A stretch of DNA of 64,000 nt, from contig NZ_PIUM01000020.1 of the NCBI RefSeq assembly GCF_002845745.1, positions 1 through 64,000 on the forward strand, read 5' to 3'. The position numbers and the translations under genes were made by a program. Below are positions 41,037 through 48,865 of this stretch, one piece after another. This stretch comes from Telmatospirillum siberiense. GTDB taxonomy: Bacteria > Pseudomonadota > Alphaproteobacteria > Rhodospirillales > Magnetospirillaceae. The notes beneath the pieces were generated by a model. The model did not search any database, was not told the DNA's origin, and saw only the letters and a program-made list of their open reading frames with translations. Position 1 is the stretch's first letter, and every line of letters begins with the position of its first letter.

Positions 41037-41548
41037 CCCTGACCGCCACCCGGGACGCTTTCGCCCCGGGCACCCACCTCCTCACCGATGACCTCGTCCT
41101 GCGCCCCCTGGCCGAGGGCGAGGCGGAACGGTTGGGAGCCCTGTGCGCCGCCTTCGATCCCTATCACCGGCTCGGCCAGACCGCCGATGCCCTGTCCGGA
41201 TATCTGCGCCGGCCCGACCCGGCGCTCTTTCGTTTCGCTATCGAAAGACATTCCTCCCTGGCGGGCATCGTCGCCGTCCGTACCCCCTGGCTGCGCGGCC
41301 CCTTCCTGGAGATGCTGGCATTGCTGCCCGCCGGCCGAGGTCATGGCCTCGGCCGGCAGACGGTCGATTGGGTGGCGGCGGAAGCAAGCCTGATCTCCGC
41401 CAATCTGTGGACCACGGTCAGCGATTTCAACGAAAGCGCCCGCGCCTTCTATCGGCGCCTGAACTTCCAGCCGGTCAGCGAACTGCCCGGACTGATCACC
41501 GAAGGCAGCACCGAGATCCTGCTGCGCCGACGCCTCAAAGACCGTTAG
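41033..41548 (+). CDS. GNAT-family N-acetyltransferase
   Basis: 171 residues. The acetyl-CoA-binding loop is LLPAGRGHGLGRQTVDWV, with a late NESARAFYRRLNFQPV, both standard GNAT blocks. The ATG overlaps the deacetylase stop (ATGA). Substrate unknown. A deacetylase and an acetyltransferase in one operon with a division protein suggests envelope modification, but that is inference. Confidence 0.85.
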   Translation: MTLTATRDAFAPGTHLLTDDLVLRPLAEGEAERLGALCAAFDPYHRLGQTADALSGYLRRPDPALFRFAIERHSSLAGIVAVRTPWLRGPFLEMLALLPAGRGHGLGRQTVDWVAAEASLISANLWTTVSDFNESARAFYRRLNFQPVSELPGLITEGSTEILLRRRLKDR

Positions 41549-41593
41549 AATGTGTGGACATTTGGCAATTGGCCAGATGGTCTTCATCATCCT

Positions 41594-41837
41594 GATGGTT
41601 TCGGTGCGCTCCGGCTTTTGATCAACCACCAAGGCACCAAGACACCAAGGTGGCGGAGTGTGCCACTGGCCTTTTCCCGTCCTGTCATCGGCTGTCGGAC
41701 GAATGCCTGCGGCGCAGATTGGCCGTCACCGGATGGTCCGAAAGACGCCTTGGTGCCTTGGTGCCTTGGTGGTTCAAAATATCCGGGGGTTCCTTTCATG
41801 CCGTTGGGGAACCAGAGGCAACGGGAGAAGCCTTAAG
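41594..41837 (+). repeat. ACCAAGG-type dispersed repeat, copy B
   Basis: About 244 bp, same orientation as copy A and clearly homologous along its whole length (shared TTTTCCCGTCCTGTCATCGG, GGATGGTCCGAAAGACGCC and AAAATATCCGGG). The arms CAACCACCAAGGCACC (41623) and CCTTGGTGCCTTGGTGG (41755-41771) are complementary. It lies in the 309-bp gap after the acetyltransferase and ends 21 bp before the 3' end of the MASE1-PAS gene. Confidence 0.92.
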
Positions 41838-41857
41838 GCGCTCCCCTCAAGGATGGC

Positions 41858-43099
41858 TCAACGGGTCGGGATCCGGTGACCCGAAAGATCGTGCAGCGAC
41901 ACGACCTTGAGATCGCCCCGGCAAAGCTCGGCACGGCCGACGGACAGCGCCACCGGGATCGCCCCGCCATCGGGACGTTTTAAGACCGCTTCGCCGCCTT
42001 CATCGAAAAAGCCCGCCAGTTCGGGAAACAGCTCCGCCGCCGGCTTGCCGGACAGGGCGGCGGAAAGACGGCCGGACAAGGTTTCAAAGGCTCGGTTGAC
42101 CGATTCGATCCGGCCGTCTCCGTCAAGGATCAGCACGCCTTCGGGCACCACGGCGACGATCGTCTCCAGGCGCGCCCGGCTGTCCCGCAGGGCCGCCCGG
42201 TCGCGGCGACGCTCGGTAGCGATCGCGCCCAGAAGCAGGCTGGTTAGGGACAGGGCCAGCAGGAAGAACTGCACCTCGGTCAGCACCTCGGCCGTCAGAT
42301 GAGCCTCCTGGATGGCGACGATCATGCCGATCTGAGTGGCGAACAGGGCGACCGTGACCCCCCTCAGGCCGTGCCAGGCGCCCACCCAGACCAGGGGCAT
42401 GAACAGCGGATAATAAAGCGTCGGATGCTGGGCGAGATCGCCCCCGAAAACGATCCACAGGGAAAGCAGGATGCTCAACCCCTGCAAAAGATTGATCCAG
42501 GGCGAGCTATGCGCCGCCTCGCCGGGCGGCAGGGCTTGGCCCAGGGACAGGAACAGGGGCGCGAAGATCGCCACGCCGATCATGTCGCCGATCCAGAAGC
42601 GCAGGATGGTGACCCCCACATCCTCCGTGGGAATGACGCCGCCCCAATGATAGATGCCGACATAGCCGGCCGCGACGATCAGCGCGGTGGGAACCTGAAG
42701 CCCCAGAAGCGTCGCCACGTCCTTCAGACTTTGCAGGCGCGGCGAAATGCGGAACACCCGGAGCAGCAGCCAGGCGGTCACGGCGTAACCGGTGGCTTCC
42801 AGCAGATCGGCGAACAGGGTGGGAACGATGGGTGCGGCGAAGCCGCGGACGACGGCATCGGACAGCAGGGCCGCCACATAAAGCAACGGCGAGAAGCGCA
42901 GTCCCCTCAGCAGGAGAAAGGCCAGACTCAATCCGGGCGGCGGATTCCAGGGCGTGATGTCCAATGTGCCGTAAGGCTCGATATAACTGATCCAATCGAG
43001 CAAAATGTAGAAGATCAGATATCCTGCCGCCCACAGGACGTCTTCGCCGAAACGCCGAAGATCCGGACGCTTTCCCCCGTTCGTCACCGGCCCGTCCAT
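41858..43099 (-). CDS. MASE1-PAS membrane sensor lacking an output domain
   Basis: 413 residues from the ATG at 43099 (GGGGAGAG upstream). Residues about 20-290 form eight or more membrane helices with the MASE1 pattern (TPWNPPPGLSLAFLLLRG, FWIGDMIGVAIFAPLFLSL). A PAS domain follows (LETIVAVVPEGVLILDGDGRIESVNRAFETLSG to LHDLSGH). MASE1 proteins normally continue into a histidine kinase or GGDEF/EAL domain, but this one stops right after PAS, 21 bp from repeat copy B. It may be a truncated remnant or a sensor acting through another protein. Confidence 0.82.
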   Translation of the reverse strand: MDGPVTNGGKRPDLRRFGEDVLWAAGYLIFYILLDWISYIEPYGTLDITPWNPPPGLSLAFLLLRGLRFSPLLYVAALLSDAVVRGFAAPIVPTLFADLLEATGYAVTAWLLLRVFRISPRLQSLKDVATLLGLQVPTALIVAAGYVGIYHWGGVIPTEDVGVTILRFWIGDMIGVAIFAPLFLSLGQALPPGEAAHSSPWINLLQGLSILLSLWIVFGGDLAQHPTLYYPLFMPLVWVGAWHGLRGVTVALFATQIGMIVAIQEAHLTAEVLTEVQFFLLALSLTSLLLGAIATERRRDRAALRDSRARLETIVAVVPEGVLILDGDGRIESVNRAFETLSGRLSAALSGKPAAELFPELAGFFDEGGEAVLKRPDGGAIPVALSVGRAELCRGDLKVVSLHDLSGHRIPTR

Positions 43100-43135
43100 C
43101 ACTGGCTCTCCCCTCGGCCCTTTCTTTCGTCTAGG

Positions 43136-43417
43136 ATGCCTGGAAAAGCAGCATGGTGCCAGAGCGTGAACGAAAAGACACCGATCCCTTCTTCGTCCTT
43201 CGCCGCCGGCCGGCGCCTTGCCGGCCTTTCGGCGAGCCTCAAACGGATATCGATCCGGGGCCGCGTGGTCGTCTGGCTGCTGATGTTTATCTCGGCCTAC
43301 CGCCTGGGCATGCCGATCCTGTTTTCGGCGGCGTTGTCGGGTTTGCCCTGGCTCATGCTGCCCGGCAAGGCCGGCGAGGAGCCGCTGTCCGATCCGCCGG
43401 AACCGTCTGCGGGTTAA
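43136..43417 (+). CDS. Hypothetical small membrane protein
   Basis: About 93 residues; one or two membrane segments (VVVWLLMFISAYRLGMPILFSAALSGLPWLML) follow a basic region. It is transcribed divergently from the MASE1 gene and ends convergently with the sirtuin (stops overlap by 4 nt). Neither the ATG at 43136 nor a GTG at 43166 has a good ribosome-binding site. Unrecognised family; it could be a non-coding stretch, although the hydrophobic pattern in this frame argues for a gene. Confidence 0.45.
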   Translation: MPGKAAWCQSVNEKTPIPSSSFAAGRRLAGLSASLKRISIRGRVVVWLLMFISAYRLGMPILFSAALSGLPWLMLPGKAGEEPLSDPPEPSAG

Positions 43418-44127
43418 CCCTGGTTCAGCAGATCGGCGACGAACTCCGGGACGACCTGGCTGGCCGGACCGTAGATGGTTTCGTGGAACATGGTGGCGCC
43501 CTGCGACGGCTCGAGATTGAGTTCGACGGTCCGGGCCAGTCCCTTGCTCCGCAGATGGCTGACGAATCCCGCGGCCGGATAGACGTTGCCCGAGGTACCG
43601 ATCGACAGGAACAGGCCGCATTGGTCGAGCAGTTCGAAGATCTGCGGCATGTCGAGCGGGATCTCGCCGAACCAGACGATGTGCGGACGCAGGGCGCCGG
43701 CTTTCCGGCAGGACGGGCAGATGCTGTCCGCGCCCATATCGCCCGACCAGGTAAAGACGGCGTTGCAGGATTGGCAGCGGCCTTTGCGCAGTTCTCCATG
43801 CATATGAAGCACCCGCTTGCTGCCGGCGCGCTCGTGCAGGTCATCGATATTCTGGGTGACCACCGCCACGTCGCCGTCCCACTCCTCTTCCAGCCGCGCC
43901 AACGCCAGATGGGCGGGATTGGGCAACGCTTCGCCCGATTCCAACTGCCGGCGGCGGTCGTTGTAGAAGGATTGGACCAATGCCGGATTGCGGCGGAACC
44001 CTTCCGGAGTGGCGACGTCCTCGATGCCGACCTTGTTCCAAATCCCGTCGGCGTCGCGGAAGGTATCGAGACCGCTTTCCTTCGAAATGCCGGCACCGGT
44101 CAAAATGACGATCGAACCCTGGCCCAT
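43414..44127 (-). CDS. cobB: NAD-dependent protein deacylase (sirtuin, CobB type)
   Basis: 237 residues. Sir2 motifs: GAGISKESGLDTFRD (11-25), TQNIDDLHERAG (91-102) with the catalytic H110 in MHGEL, and a four-Cys zinc site (CQSC...CPSC). Y55 and R58 in SFYNDRRR match the Tyr-Arg pair of class III sirtuins that remove succinyl and malonyl groups as well as acetyl. It could counteract acetyl-CoA synthetase acetylation; acsA is encoded 14 kb away. Confidence 0.93.
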   Translation of the reverse strand: MGQGSIVILTGAGISKESGLDTFRDADGIWNKVGIEDVATPEGFRRNPALVQSFYNDRRRQLESGEALPNPAHLALARLEEEWDGDVAVVTQNIDDLHERAGSKRVLHMHGELRKGRCQSCNAVFTWSGDMGADSICPSCRKAGALRPHIVWFGEIPLDMPQIFELLDQCGLFLSIGTSGNVYPAAGFVSHLRSKGLARTVELNLEPSQGATMFHETIYGPASQVVPEFVADLLNQG

Positions 44128-44203
44128 CGCTTGTCCTTAATATCCGAGATTTTCCGAGACAGGGCCGTTCTGGTCCCGGCCCTTCCAATGGTCAAGGGTC
44201 TTT

Positions 44204-45019
44204 TCACCGGCTGAGGAAACTGATGATCTGATCAGAAAGAATTCCCGGATGTTCGAGGGCCGGCAGATGGCCGCAGCCGGGCAGCAGCAACACGGTGGCC
44301 CGCGGCAGATGGGCGGACAGGGGAAGGGTCGTGCCCTCGGCCGGAAAAAGAAGATCGTTACGGCCATGGATCATCAGGACGGGACAGGCGATTCGCGCCA
44401 GATCGGCGATCGGGACCGCCGCCTCGTCGATGTAGCGTTGTTTGTCGCCGTGGAACATCGCCCGAAAATAGGGTCCGTAGACGCCGTCGTGCAGGAGGCT
44501 CATCCGATCGTCCAGCAGGCTTTCGGTGATGCCGGCGTGATCAAAGGTCAGGGCCTCCATGGTCTTCCTCAGATCGTCCCGGGTCTCCGGAAAGGTCCAG
44601 CAGCGCTGGGTATGGGGCGTTTCGGCGAAACTCCAGCCCATGGTGGCCGTGGTGATCACCCTGGTGATCCGCCGTTCCCGGGCGGCCAGGCGCAAGGCGA
44701 GCGCTCCCGACAGCGAATGGCCGACCACGCCGACCTCCTCTTCCGGAACGACCGCCAGCAAGGCGTCGAGCTGGGCCTCCCAAAGCGCCATATCGAAGAA
44801 GGGGGCTTGCGTTTTTCGTCCGGACCGCCCGAAGCCGATCAGATCGCTGGCATAGACATGGTAGCGCGCCGTCAGGGCTTCGAAGACGTGGGCCCAGGTG
44901 CCCAGGCTGGCGGCTCCCGCTCCCGAGCCATGCAGAAGCAGAAGCGGGAAGCCGTGCCCGCCTTCCCAGCAGCGGGCCGGGATGCCCAGGACATCGATCT
45001 CGAATTCCCTCAGCCTCAT
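44204..45019 (-). CDS. Alpha/beta hydrolase, ring-cleavage or RutD-like
   Basis: 271 residues from the ATG at 45019, which follows GGAGG. Catalytic Ser is S102 in VGHSLSGA, the Asp is in HGRNDLLFP, and the His in GCGHLPALEHP. LLHGSGAGAASLGTW resembles meta-cleavage-product hydrolases, which split C-C bonds in aromatic breakdown; RutD-type aminoacrylate hydrolases share the same fold. It starts on the stop codon of the upstream GntR gene, so the two are co-translated. The context is the catabolic cluster that extends to 57549. Confidence 0.85.
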   Translation of the reverse strand: MRLREFEIDVLGIPARCWEGGHGFPLLLLHGSGAGAASLGTWAHVFEALTARYHVYASDLIGFGRSGRKTQAPFFDMALWEAQLDALLAVVPEEEVGVVGHSLSGALALRLAARERRITRVITTATMGWSFAETPHTQRCWTFPETRDDLRKTMEALTFDHAGITESLLDDRMSLLHDGVYGPYFRAMFHGDKQRYIDEAAVPIADLARIACPVLMIHGRNDLLFPAEGTTLPLSAHLPRATVLLLPGCGHLPALEHPGILSDQIISFLSR

Positions 45020-45690
45020 CACGACCTCCATTGCTCAAGGCCGTCGAGCAGACGCGCCGCCGTATGATCGACATGCTCCCGCGTCAGGGCGGCGACCCCG
45101 GCGGCATCGCCCGCGATGAACCCTTCCAGGAGGCGGTCGTGTTCGGCCTCCGCCTGGTCGAGATCTCCCGTCAGCCGGGATTCCACGCGGATATAAGGCT
45201 CCACCATCCGCTGCAGGCCGTTGACGATCCGGTGAATGACCGGCCGGTCCGGCAGCCCCAGCAGAACGTCGTGAAACCGGATATGCAGTTCGAACCAGGA
45301 CTCGGCCGCCGCCAGGCCGGCCGTCGCCGCATTGGCCATCTGGCGGCGCAGCACGCGCGCCTGGGCGATGTCCTCGTCGCTTCGCTCGGCCGTGGCGACG
45401 GCGGCCATATGTTCCTCGATCCGGGCCCTGAGGGCGAAGACCTCGCCGATCTCGCGGGGATCCAGGGACAGCACCGCATATCCCCGGCGCGGATGCAGGA
45501 CCACCAGGCCCTCCGCCTCCAGACGGGCCAGGGCCTCGCGCAGGGGAACCCGGCTCACGCCCAGACGGCGGGCGATATCCTCCTGGCGCAGCATCTGCCC
45601 GGGAGGATAGACGCCGTTCAGGATGGCGGTGCGCAGACCCCGATAGACGGTTTCCGGCAATGACAGGACCGAATGATCTTTTGGAATCAT
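45019..45690 (-). CDS. GntR-family regulator (FCD domain), first in the catabolic cluster
   Basis: 223 residues. Winged helix with SRVPLREALARLEAEG at about 45-60, then an FCD domain with His residues (FELHIRFHDVLL and REHVDHTAAR) that usually form the metal and effector site. It is divergent from ridA, with a CGATTTTATACAATCG palindrome in the 76-bp gap, so it likely regulates itself and ridA. It closely resembles the second GntR (52661) in layout; the two may recognise the same site. Confidence 0.9.
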   Translation of the reverse strand: MIPKDHSVLSLPETVYRGLRTAILNGVYPPGQMLRQEDIARRLGVSRVPLREALARLEAEGLVVLHPRRGYAVLSLDPREIGEVFALRARIEEHMAAVATAERSDEDIAQARVLRRQMANAATAGLAAAESWFELHIRFHDVLLGLPDRPVIHRIVNGLQRMVEPYIRVESRLTGDLDQAEAEHDRLLEGFIAGDAAGVAALTREHVDHTAARLLDGLEQWRS

Positions 45691-45707
45691 TGTAATTTAC
45701 CTATTGC

Positions 45708-45723
45708 CGATTTTATACAATCG
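45708..45723. promoter_or_regulatory. Candidate GntR operator between gntR and ridA
   Basis: CGATTTTATACAATCG is a near-perfect palindrome in the divergent gap. It matches the family ATTGTATACAAT seen in variants at 46218, 53428 and 55777, and the VanR/FCD-type GntR consensus built around GTATAC. Confidence 0.6.
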
Positions 45724-45766
45724 ACGTTATCGTTCAATTCGATTTTCACCAAGCACGGGTTTCGCG

Positions 45767-46180
45767 ATGCCGAGCCAGATCGATTACCTCAATCCGTCGA
45801 ATGCTCCGCCGGCCCAGGGCCTTTATTCCCACGCCACCCGGGTCAGCGGCGGATCCCTTCTGTTCGTCGCCGGGCAACTGGCCGTCGGAACCAACGGAGA
45901 CGTTGTTGGGAAAGGCGATTTCGAAGCCCAGTTTCATCAGGTTTTCAAGAACTTGGCGGTTGTCCTGCAGGGCATCGGCGGCGACTTCCGCAGCGTGGTG
46001 AAATTCACCACCTATCTGGTTCATTCCCAGGATATCGATCGTTTCATGGCCTTGCGCGCCGCCCTGTTTCCCGGTCTTTTCCCCAACCGCCTCTATCCGC
46101 CGAACACCCTGCTGATCGTCGATCGCCTGGTGAAGGAGGACTTCCTGCTGGAGGTGGAGGCGGTGGTGGGTTCAGGCTAA
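45767..46180 (+). CDS. RidA family protein
   Basis: 137 residues of the RidA/YjgF/UK114 fold. It has the order of RidA blocks: LFVAGQLAVG, FKNLAVVLQGIGGDFRSVVKFTTYLV and a C-terminal LLLEVEAVV with the conserved Glu. The Arg seen in imine deaminases may be the R in NRLYPP. Members hydrolyse reactive enamines or imines; RutC in pyrimidine breakdown belongs here. The ATG at 45767 is preferred over an in-frame ATG at 45704 because the family begins close to it. Confidence 0.88.
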   Translation: MPSQIDYLNPSNAPPAQGLYSHATRVSGGSLLFVAGQLAVGTNGDVVGKGDFEAQFHQVFKNLAVVLQGIGGDFRSVVKFTTYLVHSQDIDRFMALRAALFPGLFPNRLYPPNTLLIVDRLVKEDFLLEVEAVVGSG

Positions 46181-46217
46181 TACACTGATAAATAATGTAT
46201 ATTTTCTCTGTGGTTAA

Positions 46218-46229
46218 ATTGAATACAAT
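46218..46229. promoter_or_regulatory. Candidate GntR operator before the 2OG-Fe(II) oxygenase
   Basis: ATTGAATACAAT is a near-palindrome 26 bp before the oxygenase start and is followed by CGGC, echoing CAATCGAC at the ridA site. Its place suggests that it covers the start of transcription of the oxygenase-ABC transporter operon. Confidence 0.55.
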
Positions 46230-46254
46230 CGGCATTTATTGACGAGGTGCTCTG

Positions 46255-47262
46255 ATGACCTTGATGGCCGTTCCCGTGATCGATATCGCCGCGGCGTCCT
46301 CGCCGGAGGGCCGGCTGGCCGTGGCCCGCGCCGTGGGAGAGGCCTGCCGCGACATCGGTTTCCTCGTCATCACCGGGCATGGCGTGCCGAAAACGCTCAT
46401 CGAGCGCGTCGAGCGGACCGCGCGGGACTTTTTCGAATTGCCCACGGCCGAGAAGACGGCCTTGAAGCGCCCCCGCGAAGATCAGGTGCGGGGCTACAGC
46501 GCCGTGGGGGACGAGGGATTGTCCTATAGCCTGGATGAAAAGGCCCCCGGCGATCTCAAGGAATCCTTTTCCATCGGCCCGATCGACGTTCCGGACACCG
46601 CCTATTTCACCGGGCCCGCCGCCGGGCCGCACTTCGCCCCCAATCTCTGGCCGGGGCAAATTCCCGATTTCCGGGAGTCCTGGAGCGCCTATTTCGAAGC
46701 CATGTCCGAACTGGCCGCCACGCTGATGCGCCTGTTCGGCATTTCCCTCGGCCTCGATGCCGACTTCTTCGGAGACAAGATCGACCGGCACATCAGCATG
46801 TTCCGGGTGCTGAACTATCCGGCGCAGACGGAACCGCCGCTGCCGGGTCAGATGCGCGCCGGCGCCCATTCCGACTATGGCAGCCTGACCATCGTCAAGA
46901 TCGAGGATCGTCCCGGCGGCCTGCAGGTCTTCAACAAGGAAGGCGAGTGGGTCGACGTTCCGGCCGTTCCCGACGCCTTTGTCGTCAACATCGGCGATCT
47001 CATGATGCAATGGACCAACGATCTCTGGACCTCCACCCTTCATCGGGTGGTCAATCCGCCGGTCGACCGGGCGGGCGACAGCCGTCGCCAGTCGCTGGTC
47101 TTCTTTCATCAGCCGAATTACGACGCCCTGGTCGAATGCCTGCCCGGTTGCCGGAGCCCCGACCGTCCGGCGAAATATCCGCCCGTCACCTCGGGGGATC
47201 ATCTGCGCAGCAAATTCGTCAAGCAGACCACCTTCGGGGCGGGCCTGGTGGAGGGAGCGTAA
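46255..47262 (+). CDS. Isopenicillin-N-synthase-like 2-oxoglutarate/Fe(II) oxygenase
   Basis: 335 residues of the DIOX_N plus 2OG-FeII oxygenase pattern. Iron ligands are H205, D207 (GAHSDYGS) and H263 (STLHRVV); R278 and S280 (RRQS) would hold 2-oxoglutarate. N-terminal PVIDIAAA and FLVITGHGVP are typical. The family includes fungal thymine-7-hydroxylase, plant oxygenases and many bacterial enzymes of unknown substrate. It heads an operon with a VOC protein and an ABC importer, so it probably hydroxylates or demethylates the imported compound. Confidence 0.9.
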   Translation: MTLMAVPVIDIAAASSPEGRLAVARAVGEACRDIGFLVITGHGVPKTLIERVERTARDFFELPTAEKTALKRPREDQVRGYSAVGDEGLSYSLDEKAPGDLKESFSIGPIDVPDTAYFTGPAAGPHFAPNLWPGQIPDFRESWSAYFEAMSELAATLMRLFGISLGLDADFFGDKIDRHISMFRVLNYPAQTEPPLPGQMRAGAHSDYGSLTIVKIEDRPGGLQVFNKEGEWVDVPAVPDAFVVNIGDLMMQWTNDLWTSTLHRVVNPPVDRAGDSRRQSLVFFHQPNYDALVECLPGCRSPDRPAKYPPVTSGDHLRSKFVKQTTFGAGLVEGA

Positions 47263-47265
47263 GTC

Positions 47266-47655
47266 ATGCCGGAGCTTTCCTATGTCAACGTCTTCGCCCG
47301 CGACATCGTGGCCTTGAGCGGTTTCTATGCCGATCTGTTCGGCTTCAAGGAGATCGAAGCGATCCGTTCGCCCATCTTCCGCGGGCTCGACACCGGGCGC
47401 AGCGCCCTGGGCTTCAATGCCCTCGACGCCTATGAATTGCTGAAGCTCGAAGCCTTCTCCTCGCCCAGCGGCGTCAAATTCCTGCTCAATTTCGACGTCG
47501 CCTCGCCCGGCGAGGTCGACGGCCTGACCCCTGTCGCCGTCGCCAGGGGCGCGCAGCTGGTCAAGGCTCCCTACAAGACCTACTACAACTGGTATCAGGC
47601 CGTACTCCTGGATCCCGAGCAGAACGTCTTTCGCATCAATCACATGCTCGAATAG
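47266..47655 (+). CDS. VOC-superfamily (glyoxalase/bleomycin-resistance-like) protein
   Basis: 129 residues, one beta-alpha-beta-beta-beta pair. It starts LSYVNVFARDIVALSGFYADLFGFKEIE and ends DPEQNVFRINHMLE with the usual C-terminal Asp-Pro-x-x-N block. The fold covers isomerases, extradiol dioxygenases and binding proteins; the usual metal His/Glu residues are not clear here. It lies 3 bp after the oxygenase stop and so is co-transcribed and probably handles the oxygenase product. Confidence 0.82.
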   Translation: MPELSYVNVFARDIVALSGFYADLFGFKEIEAIRSPIFRGLDTGRSALGFNALDAYELLKLEAFSSPSGVKFLLNFDVASPGEVDGLTPVAVARGAQLVKAPYKTYYNWYQAVLLDPEQNVFRINHMLE

Positions 47656-47737
47656 CTCGCATACGATGCCTCCGGGGGGAGGAAACCTCCGTCGGGAAGA
47701 TCGCACGCTTACACCTCGACGCAAAAGGAGATGGCAA

Positions 47738-48826
47738 ATGGGATCACGGTGGTTGCGCGGCTGCCTCGCCGCAGGGCTCGTCCTGATGGGGTTCTCATCG
47801 CAGGCGCTGGCCGACGGCTTCACCCTGGAGGGCAAGCCCAAGGTCGCCTTCCTCTATTTCGACGCCAAGAACGACGGCGGCTGGACCCAATCCTTCGAGG
47901 AATCGCGGGGGGCCATCGAAAAGGCGATGGACGAGAAAATCCCCTACGTCGAAAAGGTGCCGGAAAACGCCGCGCAGATCCGTCCGGCGGCCGAAAAGCT
48001 GATCGCGCGGGGCTACAACGTCATCATCGGCACGGCCTTCGGCTATTCGGACACCTTCAAGGAACTGGCCGGAAAATATCCCAAAGTGGTTTTCCTCAAC
48101 GCCGCCGGGACCACCAACGGCCCCAATCTGCAATCCTTCTACGGCCGCACCTACCAAAGCCAATATCTCTGCGGCATGGTCGCCGGCGCGATGAGCAAAT
48201 CGGGCAAGCTCGGTTTCGTCGCCGCCCATCCGTTCGGCGTCGTCAACTGGACGATCAACGCCTATGAGATGGGGGCGAGGCTGGTCAATCCGAACGCGAC
48301 GCTGACCGTCGTCTACACCGGCGCATGGAACGATCCCGTCAAGGAGCGCGCCGCGACCGAGGCCCTGATCGATCAGGGGATCGACGTCATCGGCCAGCAT
48401 GTCGACACCCCCATGCCCCAGATCGTCGCCCAGGAGCGGGGCGTCTACGCCACCGGCCATCATCGCGACATGCGGGAATTCGCCCCCAAGGCGACGCTCT
48501 GTTCCTCGGTCTGGGTGTGGAGCAAGTTCCTGGTTCCCGAACTGAAGACCATCAGCGCCGGCAATTGGACGCCCGAGCCGTTCGGCGCCTTCCCCTCGAT
48601 CAAGGAAGGCGGGACCGACATCGCCTGTTGCGGCCCGGCCGTGCCCAAGCCGGCGGTCGACAAGGTGATGGCCGAGCGCCAGGCCCTGCTCGACGGCAAG
48701 CAGATCTTCGCCGGGCCGCTCAGCGACCGTGACGGCAAGGAGCGCGTGCCGGCGGGCAAGGTGCTGGCCGATGGCGACCTCTGGAAGATGGACTGGTTCG
48801 TTCCGGGCGTCATCACGCAGAGATGA
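47738..48826 (+). CDS. BMP-family ABC transporter substrate-binding protein
   Basis: 362 residues from the ATG at 47738 (AAAGGAG upstream). A signal peptide (about 1-25, ending SQALA-DG) exports it; there is no lipobox Cys, so it is probably free in the periplasm. KVAFLYFDAKNDGGWTQSFEESRGAIEKAM, NVIIGTAFGYSDTFKELAGKYP and QYLCGMVAGAMSKSGKLGFVAAHP are the BMP (PnrA-like) blocks. The family often binds nucleosides, purines or related ring compounds. It is the periplasmic receptor of the ABC importer encoded next. Confidence 0.92.
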   Translation: MGSRWLRGCLAAGLVLMGFSSQALADGFTLEGKPKVAFLYFDAKNDGGWTQSFEESRGAIEKAMDEKIPYVEKVPENAAQIRPAAEKLIARGYNVIIGTAFGYSDTFKELAGKYPKVVFLNAAGTTNGPNLQSFYGRTYQSQYLCGMVAGAMSKSGKLGFVAAHPFGVVNWTINAYEMGARLVNPNATLTVVYTGAWNDPVKERAATEALIDQGIDVIGQHVDTPMPQIVAQERGVYATGHHRDMREFAPKATLCSSVWVWSKFLVPELKTISAGNWTPEPFGAFPSIKEGGTDIACCGPAVPKPAVDKVMAERQALLDGKQIFAGPLSDRDGKERVPAGKVLADGDLWKMDWFVPGVITQR

Positions 48827-48865
48827 CCCCTGACAGCGCAGCCCGGCGGGAGTTCTGAAAAAGCA

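Noticed and set aside
46177-47841. A 554-codon minus-strand frame opposite the oxygenase and VOC genes
   Set aside because: Antisense to well-identified proteins and without recognisable sequence.
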